From Phycisphaerales bacterium (GTDB lineage: Bacteria; Planctomycetota; Phycisphaerae; Phycisphaerales; SM1A02), in assembly GCA_018882625.1 (NCBI GenBank), contig VERO01000004.1:1-27705 (forward strand): a stretch of 27,705 nt of DNA, read 5' to 3'. The notes under the pieces were generated by a model. The model ran no database searches and was not told the DNA's origin. It was given only the letters and a program-made list of their open reading frames with translations. The number at the start of each line of letters is the position of its first letter. Position 1 is the first letter of the stretch. Positions 14,814 through 22,580 of the stretch are shown here, one piece after another. The translations under genes and the position numbers were made by a program.

Positions 14814-17216
14814 ATGCGGAGCCGGATCCGCGGCTCCTGGCGTGCGTCAGCGACAGGGCTATGGGCGCTGTGCGTCACCATTCCCGCGATCGCGCAGGAC
14901 CAGCCTGGAGTCACTGGGGCTGTGGAGCCCGGGCCATCGGCCGTCGCTCAGGCGCGGCCCGACTCGCCGGAGCTGCACGAGTTCAGGGATGTCGAGGGTG
15001 CCCGTGGGGTGCAGTCGCGCATCGCGTCTGCGCTGCCGCGGGTGCTGGCGGCAAGTGTGGGTGTCGAGATCAGCGCAGGCGACGGGCGGCACACCGGCTC
15101 CGGAACGGTGATCTCGCCGCAGGGCCTCGTGCTGACCGCAGGCCACGTGAGCACCGAGCCGAATGTGCGCGCAACGGTGGTGCTCCCCAATGGCCGCAGG
15201 CTGAGCGGCATCACGCTGGGCCTGCACTGGGAGGGTCCAGCCGACTGCGGGCTCATCCAGTGCGAGCTTGCCGAGGGCGAGTCGCTCGATGCGGTGGAGC
15301 TCGCACCTGCGGAGAGCCTGTCGGTGGGCGAGTGGGTGATTGCCGTCGGATACACCTACGGCTCGTTCCAGGGGCGTGATGCGACGCCGCCTGCGGTGCG
15401 CGTGGGCCGCATCCGGCGCATGCGGGACGGGAGCGGCTCGCTCGAGATGGATGCGCCGCTCGCATCCGGCGACTCCGGTGGCGGGCTGTTCGACCTCGAA
15501 GGCCGGCTCGTCGGCGTGAACTCCTCCGCAGGACCCGAGCCGCAGTTCAACAACGCCACATCGGTCGCCTTCGTGCACTCCAAGATGGACGCGATGCTGA
15601 AGGGCGAGGCCTCAGGTCGACTGGCGGAGAATGGCGAGCAGCGCACGCAGCGCCGCCGTCGCCGCCCGTCATCGCGCCTCGGCACGGAACTGCCGCCGAT
15701 GCAGGATGACATGCCGTCGCGCCGGAGTCCGCAGATCCATGCCGCGCTGGCTCCACTTGTGGAGCCGCTGCTGCCCTCGATCGCCGAGGTGTTCGTCGAC
15801 TCCCGCGCCGTGGGATACGCGCTGGCGGTGGACGGCAGTGGCCACTACCTCGCCAAGGACAGCGACGTCGGCGACGTGAGTCAGGACGTTGCGCTCAGCA
15901 TGCCCGATGGCGTCACGGTGGCCGTGGAGCGCGTGGCCCGTGACCGGAGCCTTGACCTCGTGCTGCTGCGCTCCTCGGAGGACAGCGTGCCCGTCGAGTG
16001 GTCCACGGACGGCGAAGTGGCCCTCGGCGAGATCGTGGTGTCCGCAGGTCGCGACATCGAGCCGCTGTCGTGGGGCGTGCGCGCGCTGGACCAGCGGGTC
16101 GCTGGTCGGGGAGACGTGACGGCGGCGTACCTCGGCGTTGGCGTGCGCGAGCTCACCGACGAGGAGCGGCAGGCGCGTGGCATCGGTACGGGTGCGATGG
16201 TCAGTGCAGTGCTTCCCGGCTCGGCGGCAGCGCGCGCGAAGCTGGAGGTCGGATCGGTGGTCACGAGCATCGCAGGCCAGCCCGTCTCCGGCTCCGATGA
16301 CGTGGGCCGTGCGGTGCGCGGCCACGCCGCAGGCGACGTGATCGAGATCAGGGCCTTGGACGATGCAGGAACCGAGCGGACTCTTCGTGCGCGTCTCGGC
16401 GTGCGCCCGATCAACAGCGGTCCGCAGGCCTCCACGCCCATGTATCCCGCGAGCCGGAGGTCGAGCGGGTTCGGCACGGTGCTCCAGCACGACAGCGCCA
16501 TCGCTGCCGACCGCATGGGCGGTCCCGTGGTGGATCTCGATGGACGGGTCGTGGGCATGAACATCGCACGAGTCGACCGGACGAAGACATACGCGCTGCC
16601 GGCGCAGGTGGTGGCCGAGGCGGCGCAGAGGCTGATCGCGGAGGCCGGTTCCGGTGGCGGCGGCGCGCTTCCGCTGCGCGATCCGATGGAGTCCGCGATC
16701 CAGGTCACGGCCGAGCCAGGGCGCCTGCGCCTCGATGCGATGAGCGCCGCGCTGTTCGGTCACGGGTTGCACTTTGACTCTGCCGATGGCGAGGGCGAGC
16801 GCATCATCGGATGGTCAACCGACAGGGACGCCGCGACGTGGATCGCCGAGCTCGTGGAGCGCGGCACGTACGAGGTCGCGGTCATCCAGTCCTGCCCTGA
16901 GCGCCTTGCGGGAGGCGAGTACCAGCTCGACATCGAGGGTGTCATGCTCGACGGCGAGGTGCGAGGCACCGCCGGATGGTCGGACATGCAGCGTGTGGTG
17001 GTGGGGCGGGTCACCGCGGAGGAGCCCGGCACGCTGAACGTGACGCTCCGGCCCAAGGGCGTGCCGCGCGCCCCGTTCGCCGCCATCCACGCCATCGAGC
17101 TGGTGCTGGTGACCGATGCCGCGGGGCAGGGCGGCCAGGGCGATGCATCCAGTGCGCGCACGCCCGCCGAGCCTGAGCCCGCCGGCACGGAAGCGCCCGC
17201 CGCGCAGGGCCCGTAG
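14814..17216 (+). CDS. HtrA-like protein: active trypsin-like domain, degenerate second protease domain with embedded PDZ, C-terminal beta module
   Basis: An 800-residue exported protein. Its signal peptide ends near PAIAQ. Residues about 85-265 are a trypsin-like domain with an intact triad: His111 (LTAGHVS), Asp144 (GPADCGLI), Ser221 (SGDSGGGLF). After an Arg-rich linker (RTQRRRRRPSSR), residues about 316-610 form a second protease-like domain. It keeps the Asp (RSLDLVLL), but the His position reads LAKDSDV and the Ser position reads DRMGGPVVDLDG, so it should be inactive. A PDZ domain (about 434-531; YLGVGVREL...GAMVSAVLPGSAAARAKL) lies between the two halves of this second domain. Residues about 628-770 resemble a carbohydrate-binding-type beta sandwich (GTYEVAVIQSCPE, GTAGWSDMQRVVVG). 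GGAG sits 5 bases before ATG 14814, overlapping the kinase stop region. Its likely role is envelope proteolysis or protein quality control. Confidence 0.88.
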   Translation: MRSRIRGSWRASATGLWALCVTIPAIAQDQPGVTGAVEPGPSAVAQARPDSPELHEFRDVEGARGVQSRIASALPRVLAASVGVEISAGDGRHTGSGTVISPQGLVLTAGHVSTEPNVRATVVLPNGRRLSGITLGLHWEGPADCGLIQCELAEGESLDAVELAPAESLSVGEWVIAVGYTYGSFQGRDATPPAVRVGRIRRMRDGSGSLEMDAPLASGDSGGGLFDLEGRLVGVNSSAGPEPQFNNATSVAFVHSKMDAMLKGEASGRLAENGEQRTQRRRRRPSSRLGTELPPMQDDMPSRRSPQIHAALAPLVEPLLPSIAEVFVDSRAVGYALAVDGSGHYLAKDSDVGDVSQDVALSMPDGVTVAVERVARDRSLDLVLLRSSEDSVPVEWSTDGEVALGEIVVSAGRDIEPLSWGVRALDQRVAGRGDVTAAYLGVGVRELTDEERQARGIGTGAMVSAVLPGSAAARAKLEVGSVVTSIAGQPVSGSDDVGRAVRGHAAGDVIEIRALDDAGTERTLRARLGVRPINSGPQASTPMYPASRRSSGFGTVLQHDSAIAADRMGGPVVDLDGRVVGMNIARVDRTKTYALPAQVVAEAAQRLIAEAGSGGGGALPLRDPMESAIQVTAEPGRLRLDAMSAALFGHGLHFDSADGEGERIIGWSTDRDAATWIAELVERGTYEVAVIQSCPERLAGGEYQLDIEGVMLDGEVRGTAGWSDMQRVVVGRVTAEEPGTLNVTLRPKGVPRAPFAAIHAIELVLVTDAAGQGGQGDASSARTPAEPEPAGTEAPAAQGP

Positions 17217-17225
17217 GAGCATCCC

Positions 17226-17684
17226 ATGCACCGCACCTTCCCGGATCACTGGCACATGCGCTTCCTGGATCTTGCAGACCGCATCGCGACGTGGAGCAAG
17301 GATCCCTCGCGCGGCGTTGGCGCCGTCATCGTGAGTCCGGCCCGGCAGGTCGTGTCGACGGGATTCAACGGTTTGCCGCGCAGGATCGCTGACCATCCTG
17401 AGCGCCTGGAGCGCCCCGTGAAGTACGACCTGATATGCCATGCGGAGCTCAACGCGATCGTGCAGTGCGCGTGCAACGCGGTGTCGCCCGAGGGGTGCAC
17501 GCTCTACTCGTCATTCAGCCCATGCGTGCAGTGCTCGCTGGCGGTGATCCAGGCAGGCATCGCGGAGGTCGTGACGTACGACATCGTGGGCGGCGACGAG
17601 CACTGGCAGCGTTCGATTGATCTTGCGCGCAGCCTCTTCGACGAGGCTGGCGTGCAGTACCGCACGTTTCCCAAGGTCTCCTGA
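17226..17684 (+). CDS. Deoxycytidylate (dCMP) deaminase family protein
   Basis: A 152-residue zinc deaminase. Zinc and proton-shuttle motifs are present: CHAELNAI (His72, Glu74) and SPCVQCSLAVIQAG (Cys100, Cys103). GFNGLPRRIADHPERL and KYDLICHAE match dCMP deaminases (ComEB-like), which convert dCMP to dUMP for thymidylate synthesis, better than cytidine or tRNA-adenosine deaminases. AGGAG overlapping the previous stop lies 6 bases before the ATG, so translation is coupled to the protease-like gene although their functions look unrelated. It is cytoplasmic, and the length is normal for the family. Confidence 0.92.
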   Translation: MHRTFPDHWHMRFLDLADRIATWSKDPSRGVGAVIVSPARQVVSTGFNGLPRRIADHPERLERPVKYDLICHAELNAIVQCACNAVSPEGCTLYSSFSPCVQCSLAVIQAGIAEVVTYDIVGGDEHWQRSIDLARSLFDEAGVQYRTFPKVS

Positions 17685-17792
17685 GTCAAGCGCAGGGGCG
17701 TGCGCGCCTGCCATCAAGGGCAGGATGTCCCGCTGGGCACTCGGCGGGCGGCACGGGCTGCGGGACACGACGACGCATGTAGCCTCATCCTC

Positions 17793-18734
17793 ATGCGAAA
17801 CACCTCGATTGCCTGCGGCGTCGCCGCGCTGTGCCTTGGGATTGCCATCAGCACCTCGCTCGCGCTGCCGCAGGGCGCGCCACCTGCAGCGGCGCCGGCA
17901 CGGCCCGCGGCACAGGGGCCAGCCCCATCCGCAGCGCCGCAGTCGTCGACCGAGGCCTCGAACACGGCAGCCGATTTCGCGGGCGATGGCCTGCTGAGCA
18001 AGCTCGTCGGCACCTGGAGCGTCAAGGGCGTGGCGATCGCGCCGGATGGGTCCAAGACAGAGGGGTTTGCGGGCACATGCAGGTTCGGTCCCGCGATGGG
18101 CGGCACGTTCCTTGGCGGCGATCACCTGATCACGCGGGGCGAGAGCGCCCTGCAGATCCAGGATGTGATGGGATTCGCAGCGCCCGGCGGCTTCACGCGC
18201 AGCGAGATCACCAGCGGGGACCGCGCGCTCTTCATGTCGACGGGCCGCTGGCAGGCAGACTCCCAGACTCTGTCGTTCACGACGGTGAATCCGCTCGTGA
18301 CGCCCGACGGCCGGCCGCGCTCGCTCCTGACGCTGTTCCGCTTCGAGTCGGATGACACTGTGGTCTGGACCACAGCCTTCATCACCGACGGCCAGCCATC
18401 GGGCACTGTCGAGCTGACGCTCGCCCGCGAGTCGCAGGTGCCTGGGGTCGCGAACCCCGATACGTCATACGGCGTGCCGATGATGGCTGGGGGTGGGATG
18501 CCCATGGGCGCAGCCGGCCAGGCTGGCGCTGCGCCCGGCGGCCAGCAAGGCAACTTCATCGTGCAGAGCCCGATGGGTGTCGCGGTGACAAGGGCTCCGC
18601 AGTCGATTGCGGAGACGCAGCAGGTGCTGCAGGCCATGCTCAAGCAGAAGCAGCAGATGCAGGCGCAGGTGTCCACGATGCAGCAGCAGGTGCAGGACAT
18701 GTCGCGGAACTTCCACGAGGCGATGCAGCGCTGA
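17793..18734 (+). CDS. Secreted DUF1579-like protein with C-terminal coiled coil
   Basis: A 313-residue protein from ATG 17793. It has a signal peptide (ACGVAALCLGIAISTSLA), then an Ala/Pro/Gln low-complexity linker. A domain of about 150 residues (LLSKLVGTWSVKGVAI, FGPAMGGTFLGGDHLI, QDVMGFAAPGGFTRSEI, TGRWQADSQTLSFTTV) has the Gly-Thr-Trp opening and beta-barrel-like pattern of DUF1579, a family of unknown function. After a Gly/Met-rich stretch comes a Gln/Met-rich helix (QQVLQAMLKQKQQMQAQVST...) that predicts as a coiled coil. The upstream 108-base gap has GC-rich imperfect repeats without a T tract. Probably periplasmic or surface-located; function unknown. Confidence 0.78.
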   Translation: MRNTSIACGVAALCLGIAISTSLALPQGAPPAAAPARPAAQGPAPSAAPQSSTEASNTAADFAGDGLLSKLVGTWSVKGVAIAPDGSKTEGFAGTCRFGPAMGGTFLGGDHLITRGESALQIQDVMGFAAPGGFTRSEITSGDRALFMSTGRWQADSQTLSFTTVNPLVTPDGRPRSLLTLFRFESDDTVVWTTAFITDGQPSGTVELTLARESQVPGVANPDTSYGVPMMAGGGMPMGAAGQAGAAPGGQQGNFIVQSPMGVAVTRAPQSIAETQQVLQAMLKQKQQMQAQVSTMQQQVQDMSRNFHEAMQR

Positions 18735-18759
18735 CCGCACCGCGGCCGATGTACCTGAC

Positions 18760-19335
18760 ATGCGCTCCCCGACGCTTGCGATCGTCTTCGCCGCGACCTG
18801 CGCCTTCTGGTTCGGCGTGACGGCCACGGTGGCGGGAGCCGCAGGCTGGACCTTCGCGAGCGTGAAGTCCACCGGAGTGCTGGTGGCGGGCACATCGCCG
18901 ACGCCGGATGGCGCCGCACGCGCCAGCGCGCTCGCCGAGATGCCGGTGGGCGAGGCATGGCGCTACGTCGGCGGAAATGTGGCGCGCCCGATGTTCCGTG
19001 CGGTGTCGTGGGGAAGCGTCGCCGTCATCACGCTGCTCGGAGCAATGCTCGCGATCGGCAGCCGTGCCACGCTCGGCGGACGCGCGGCGCGACGGGCGTG
19101 GTGGGTGTTCATGGCGACGGCCGCGCTGTTCGCACTGCAGGCATGGACCGACCTGTCGAGCGAGCACCTCTACCGGGCTGTGTGGGACGGGTGGATCGCG
19201 GACCGTGCATTTGACGATGCGGCGCGCGCCGCGGCCGAGGCTGCGCACGGCCGCGCCACAGTCGTCTACTCGCTGTCTGCGTGCGCGATGGCGCTGCTTG
19301 GCATCGACGGGACCCGCGCGCTCCTGAGCCGCTGA
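18760..19335 (+). CDS. Four-helix integral membrane protein of unknown function
   Basis: A 191-residue protein from ATG 18760. Four hydrophobic segments are visible: about residues 5-29 (TLAIVFAATCAFWFGVTATV), 85-105 (SWGSVAVITLLGAMLAIG), 113-131 (AWWVFMATAALFALQAW) and 170-188 (YSLSACAMALLGIDG). The loop after helix 1 is about 55 residues long and polar. I recognise no catalytic motif. The pattern is like small uncharacterised 4-TM families (DUF4149/TMEM205-like), but the match is weak. It follows the DUF1579-like gene by 25 bases and precedes the SDR gene by 80, so it could share a transcript with either. Confidence 0.7.
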   Translation: MRSPTLAIVFAATCAFWFGVTATVAGAAGWTFASVKSTGVLVAGTSPTPDGAARASALAEMPVGEAWRYVGGNVARPMFRAVSWGSVAVITLLGAMLAIGSRATLGGRAARRAWWVFMATAALFALQAWTDLSSEHLYRAVWDGWIADRAFDDAARAAAEAAHGRATVVYSLSACAMALLGIDGTRALLSR

Positions 19336-19415
19336 GCGGCGTGTCGCCGCATCGTCGCCTCCTGGCCTCTGCGCCTCGTGCCGCTGATGGGCGCGTCGCC
19401 GATACGCTCCGCATC

Positions 19416-20231
19416 ATGACAGGCTCGAACTCGTCTCACGCGCTGCCGCTCGCAGGTCGCCAGGCGATCGTGGGCGGATCCACGCAGGGCATCGGCCGCG
19501 CGTGCGCCGAGGCGCTCGCGGCCGCTGGCGCATCGGTCACCCTGCTCGGGCGAAATCCCGAGGGGCTTGCGGTCGTCAAGGCGGGGCTGGCGCAGCCTGC
19601 CGGCAATGCGCAGGTGCACCGCAGCGTCACGGTCGACTTCTCCGACTGGCGTGCGGTGCAGAAGGCCGCCGACGAGCACGTGAAGGCGAGCGGTCCGGTG
19701 CACATCGTCGTGCACAACACGGGTGGGCCCGCGGCAGGGTTCGCCATCGACGCTGCGCCAGAGGAGTTCGCGAAGGCCTTCGAGATGCACCTGCTCACGG
19801 GGCAGGCGCTCGTGCAGGCCTGCGCACCGGGCATGCGCGATGCCGGGTACGGCCGCATCATCAACATCACCAGCACGTCGGTGCTGGTGCCGATCCGCGG
19901 GCTTGGCGTCTCCAACACGATCCGCGCCGCAGTGGCGAACTGGGCACGCACGCTTGCTGGAGAGCTTGGCCGCTTCGGCATCACCGTGAACACGGTGCTG
20001 CCTGGATTCACGCGCACGGCGCGGCTTGAGGCGCTGTTCAAGGGCAAGGCATCGCGCGCGGGCACCACCGTGGACGCGATCGAGCGCGATGCGATCGCTC
20101 AGATCCCGGCAGGCCGGCTCGGCGGCGCTGAGGAGATCGCCGCAGCGGTGGCGTTCCTCGCCTCTCCTGCTGCGTCGTACGTCAACGGCGTGAACCTGCC
20201 TGTGGATGGCGGCAGGTCCGCGATGCAGTGA
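19416..20231 (+). CDS. Short-chain dehydrogenase/reductase with non-canonical active site
   Basis: A 271-residue SDR. It has the NAD(P) loop GGSTQGIGRA (residues 20-29), a VHNTGGP stretch in place of NNAG, and a C-terminal ASYVNGVNLPVDGG segment, all typical of FabG-like SDRs. The catalytic YxxxK does not appear: aligning on ...RAAVANWARTLAGELG, the positions read Ser166-x3-Arg170 (GVSNTIRAA). Ser153/Ser155 (ITSTS) remain. Such SDRs form a recognised divergent subgroup whose reactions are mostly unproven. Start MTGSNSSHAL at 19416 leaves the nucleotide loop at a normal position. It is 7 bases upstream of kynurenine formamidase, so it belongs to the tryptophan-degradation locus. A role on a kynurenine or aminomuconate intermediate is inference from context. 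Confidence 0.88.
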   Translation: MTGSNSSHALPLAGRQAIVGGSTQGIGRACAEALAAAGASVTLLGRNPEGLAVVKAGLAQPAGNAQVHRSVTVDFSDWRAVQKAADEHVKASGPVHIVVHNTGGPAAGFAIDAAPEEFAKAFEMHLLTGQALVQACAPGMRDAGYGRIINITSTSVLVPIRGLGVSNTIRAAVANWARTLAGELGRFGITVNTVLPGFTRTARLEALFKGKASRAGTTVDAIERDAIAQIPAGRLGGAEEIAAAVAFLASPAASYVNGVNLPVDGGRSAMQ

Positions 20232-20238
20232 GGCGCGC

Positions 20239-20895
20239 ATGGCACCGAGGCAGGTGATCGACATCTCGATGCGCGTCTCGCCGCGGCTGGCCGTGTTTCC
20301 GGGCGACACGCCGCTCACGCGCGAGGTGCTGCTTGACCAGCGCGATGGAGCCACCGTGACGCTGAGCACCAAGCGCATGACGGTGCACATGGGCACCCAT
20401 GCCGACGCGCCGCTGCACTACATGGTTGGCGGGGCGTCCATCGACCAGCAGCCGCTTGACCTCTACTGGGGCATCTGCGATGTCGTGCATGTGCGCGACC
20501 CGCTCCGAGCGCGCGGCCGGCGCATCGCGTGGGATGACATCGTGTGGAAGGGGCCGACGACGCCACGAGTGCTCATCGGCACGGGCACGTTCGAGGATCC
20601 GGAGCGATGGACCGAGGACTTTGCGGGCCTCGAGCCCGACCTCATCGACCGCATGGCGGACATGGGTGTGCGGCTGGTCGGGGTGGATACGCCAAGCGTC
20701 GACACGGCCACGAGCAAGGACCTCCCGACGCATGCGCGGTGTGCCGCACGCGGCGTGTCGATCATCGAGGGACTGCGCCTCGACGGCGTGCTGCCCGGTC
20801 AGTGGGAGCTGGTCGCGCTGCCGCTGGCGCTCGAGGGATTCGATGCCTCTCCGATTCGCGCTGCACTGCGTGCGCTGCGCGATGAGGGCGTGTGA
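20239..20895 (+). CDS. kynB: Kynurenine formamidase (cyclase family)
   Basis: A 218-residue metal hydrolase of the bacterial cyclase/KynB family. It hydrolyses N-formylkynurenine to kynurenine and formate. Metal ligands are seen as His50-x3-His54-x-Asp56-x3-His60 (VHMGTHADAPLHY). IDISMRVSPRLAVFPGDTP opens the domain, and LVGVDTPSVDTATSKDLPTH is the second conserved block. The length fits KynB (about 210). The start at 20239 has GAGG five bases upstream, overlapping the end of the SDR gene. Presence beside kynureninase and kynurenine monooxygenase makes this specificity more likely than other cyclase-family activities. The 3' end overlaps the convergent minus-strand gene by 97 bases. Confidence 0.9.
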   Translation: MAPRQVIDISMRVSPRLAVFPGDTPLTREVLLDQRDGATVTLSTKRMTVHMGTHADAPLHYMVGGASIDQQPLDLYWGICDVVHVRDPLRARGRRIAWDDIVWKGPTTPRVLIGTGTFEDPERWTEDFAGLEPDLIDRMADMGVRLVGVDTPSVDTATSKDLPTHARCAARGVSIIEGLRLDGVLPGQWELVALPLALEGFDASPIRAALRALRDEGV

Positions 20896-22058
20896 CCGGC
20901 GCGCTGGATGCCTTCGGCGTCGAAGGCGTCGGTCCAGGCCTTCACGAACGCATCGGGCGTCGTGCGGTCGTTGTAGGGAATGGTCGGGTCGAGCGCGAAG
21001 AGCTCGTAGGCAAGCTGCTCGGCGCGTTCGCGCTGGCCCGCCTGGGCGAGCGTCGCGACCGCGCGCAGCAGCGGCACGATCGAGGTGATGCCCGGCACAG
21101 CGCCGCTCCGCTCGTCACCGTGGTCCGCGTTCCATGAGGCCATCCGCGTGCGCACCGCAGCGGCAAGCTCCGCGTAGAGCTCGTCAGAGATAGGGTCCGC
21201 ACAGAGCGGGCATGCGATATCCCACCCGCGTCCATTCCACGCGGCCGTGACATCCATGCCGGGTGTCAGCGCACGTGACACGAAACCATGCGTGCGGAAG
21301 GAGTGCACCGCCAGGCCGATGCCTTCCGGCGGCGCCGGCCGCGGAAGGGTGCGGCCGAAGGCGTCGAGCTCGTCGCTCTCGTGGTCCGCAAGGATCGCAG
21401 CCCATGGCGCGACGGTGGCACGCTCAGACAGCATGACCGCAGCGGGCGGCGCATCTGGCGCGACAGTCACCAGCCACGTGCCGCCGAATCCGCCGGTGCC
21501 GCCTGAGTAGAGATCCGCGACAAGGCGTGGTACGCCATCTCCCAGATCGGTGGGATTCACCCGCCATACGCTGTTGTCGCCAAGCGTCACGCGGCCGCGC
21601 GGCGACACCACCCGCAGTCGCTCCATGATGCCGTCCTCGGGGATCGGTTCCGGGAATCGGAGCCTCTCGGTGATGGCCACCGCATCACCGATCGCCAGCC
21701 GCGCCGTGTTCTCCCACGGCAGGAACCATGAGATCGCACGGGGCCTGCTCGCCGGATGCGCATAGAGGCCGATCAGCGGCACGACGGCAAGGCACGCGCA
21801 CACGAGCGCGGCACGCACCAGGATCCGCCTTGCACGCGGCACGGTGCGACCCGCAAAGTTCGTGTTGCCGCACTCGGAGCAGGGCGCCGAAGGGTCCTGC
21901 AGGCCACGCAGGTCGAACCGGCACGCAGGACAGCGCGCCTCGCCTGGGGCAAAGCGCCAGCGCGAGAGCAGCAGCAAGGCGCCGCCGAGCGCGATGGCTG
22001 ACCCCGCAGCCACGAGCAGCGCGTTGCTGACCCTCAGTGTGTCGTGGATGTCCAGCAT
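20799..22058 (-). CDS. Zinc-ribbon membrane protein of unknown function
   Basis: A 419-residue protein. An N-terminal membrane helix (about residues 12-31) is followed by a zinc ribbon CPACRFDLRGL...CSECGNTNF (four Cys), then a second helix (ILVRAALVCACLAVVPLIGLY). A long external or cytoplasmic domain of about 290 residues follows, including a CPLC pair (DIACPLCADPISDELYAEL) and a helical stretch. The CPxCxxDLRGL ribbon next to membrane helices is a recurrent arrangement in Phycisphaerae membrane proteins. The last 32 codons are antisense to kynB, so the C-terminus may be unconserved. It starts 11 bases after the RidA-family gene and is probably the last gene of the minus-strand kynurenine transcript, without an obvious pathway role. 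Confidence 0.72.
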   Translation of the reverse strand: MLDIHDTLRVSNALLVAAGSAIALGGALLLLSRWRFAPGEARCPACRFDLRGLQDPSAPCSECGNTNFAGRTVPRARRILVRAALVCACLAVVPLIGLYAHPASRPRAISWFLPWENTARLAIGDAVAITERLRFPEPIPEDGIMERLRVVSPRGRVTLGDNSVWRVNPTDLGDGVPRLVADLYSGGTGGFGGTWLVTVAPDAPPAAVMLSERATVAPWAAILADHESDELDAFGRTLPRPAPPEGIGLAVHSFRTHGFVSRALTPGMDVTAAWNGRGWDIACPLCADPISDELYAELAAAVRTRMASWNADHGDERSGAVPGITSIVPLLRAVATLAQAGQRERAEQLAYELFALDPTIPYNDRTTPDAFVKAWTDAFDAEGIQRAGHTPSSRSARSAARIGEASNPSSASGSATSSH

Positions 22059-22069
22059 GGACAGGCCGG

Positions 22070-22516
22070 CTACCGGGATGCCGCCCAGCAGATGGCCTTC
22101 ACCTCAACCGCGATCGGCGTCGGCAGTGCCGTGATCCCAAGCGTCGTGCGCGTGGGGTTGGGGTTGCCCTCACCCGCGAAGTACTCCGCATAGATGCGGT
22201 TGTACGTCGGGAAGTCCTCGTTCATGCGGGTGAGGAAGACGGTGACGTCGACCACGCTGGTCCACGGCAGTCCGCAGTCGGCCACGACAGCCTTTACGTT
22301 GTCGAAGCACGATCGGCACTGCACGGCGATGTCGATGGCGGTGACGTTGCCGTGCGCGTCCAGGGTGACGCCAGGAATCCTCTTGGATCCGCGCTCGCGC
22401 GGCCCGATGCCGGACAGGAACACCAGGTCCCCGACTCGCTTGGCGTGCGGGTACGCGCCGACTGGCTCCGGTGCGCGCGGGGAGTCGATCGACACAGGGT
22501 TGTGGGGTGCGCTCAT
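22070..22516 (-). CDS. RidA-family protein, probable 2-aminomuconate deaminase
   Basis: A 148-residue protein of the YjgF/YER057c/UK114 (Rid) family. Seen: LVFLSGIGPRERG, NVKAVVADCGLPWTSVVDVTVFLT, and the C-terminal block NPTRTTLGITALPTPIAVEVKA with the conserved Arg123 and Glu138 that bind the substrate acid and water. Generic RidA hydrolyses reactive enamines/imines; NbaF/AmnD-type members deaminate 2-aminomuconate. The longer N-terminus (about 20 residues before the core), the IPGVTLDAHGNV insertion and the position directly after the semialdehyde dehydrogenase gene favour 2-aminomuconate deaminase. Start MSAPHNPVSI at 22516 has GAGGAA five bases upstream. Confidence 0.85.
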   Translation of the reverse strand: MSAPHNPVSIDSPRAPEPVGAYPHAKRVGDLVFLSGIGPRERGSKRIPGVTLDAHGNVTAIDIAVQCRSCFDNVKAVVADCGLPWTSVVDVTVFLTRMNEDFPTYNRIYAEYFAGEGNPNPTRTTLGITALPTPIAVEVKAICWAASR

Positions 22517-22580
22517 GTCAGTTCCTCGGTGGCAGTCGTCGGTTCGCATCGCATGGAGGGATGGCGCCCGTGCGCCTGCG

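Noticed and set aside
17685..17792. Terminator between the dCMP deaminase and the DUF1579-like gene
   Set aside because: Only imperfect GC-rich inverted repeats (GCAGGGGC/GCGCCTGC; GTCCCGC/GCGGGAC) without any T run are visible.
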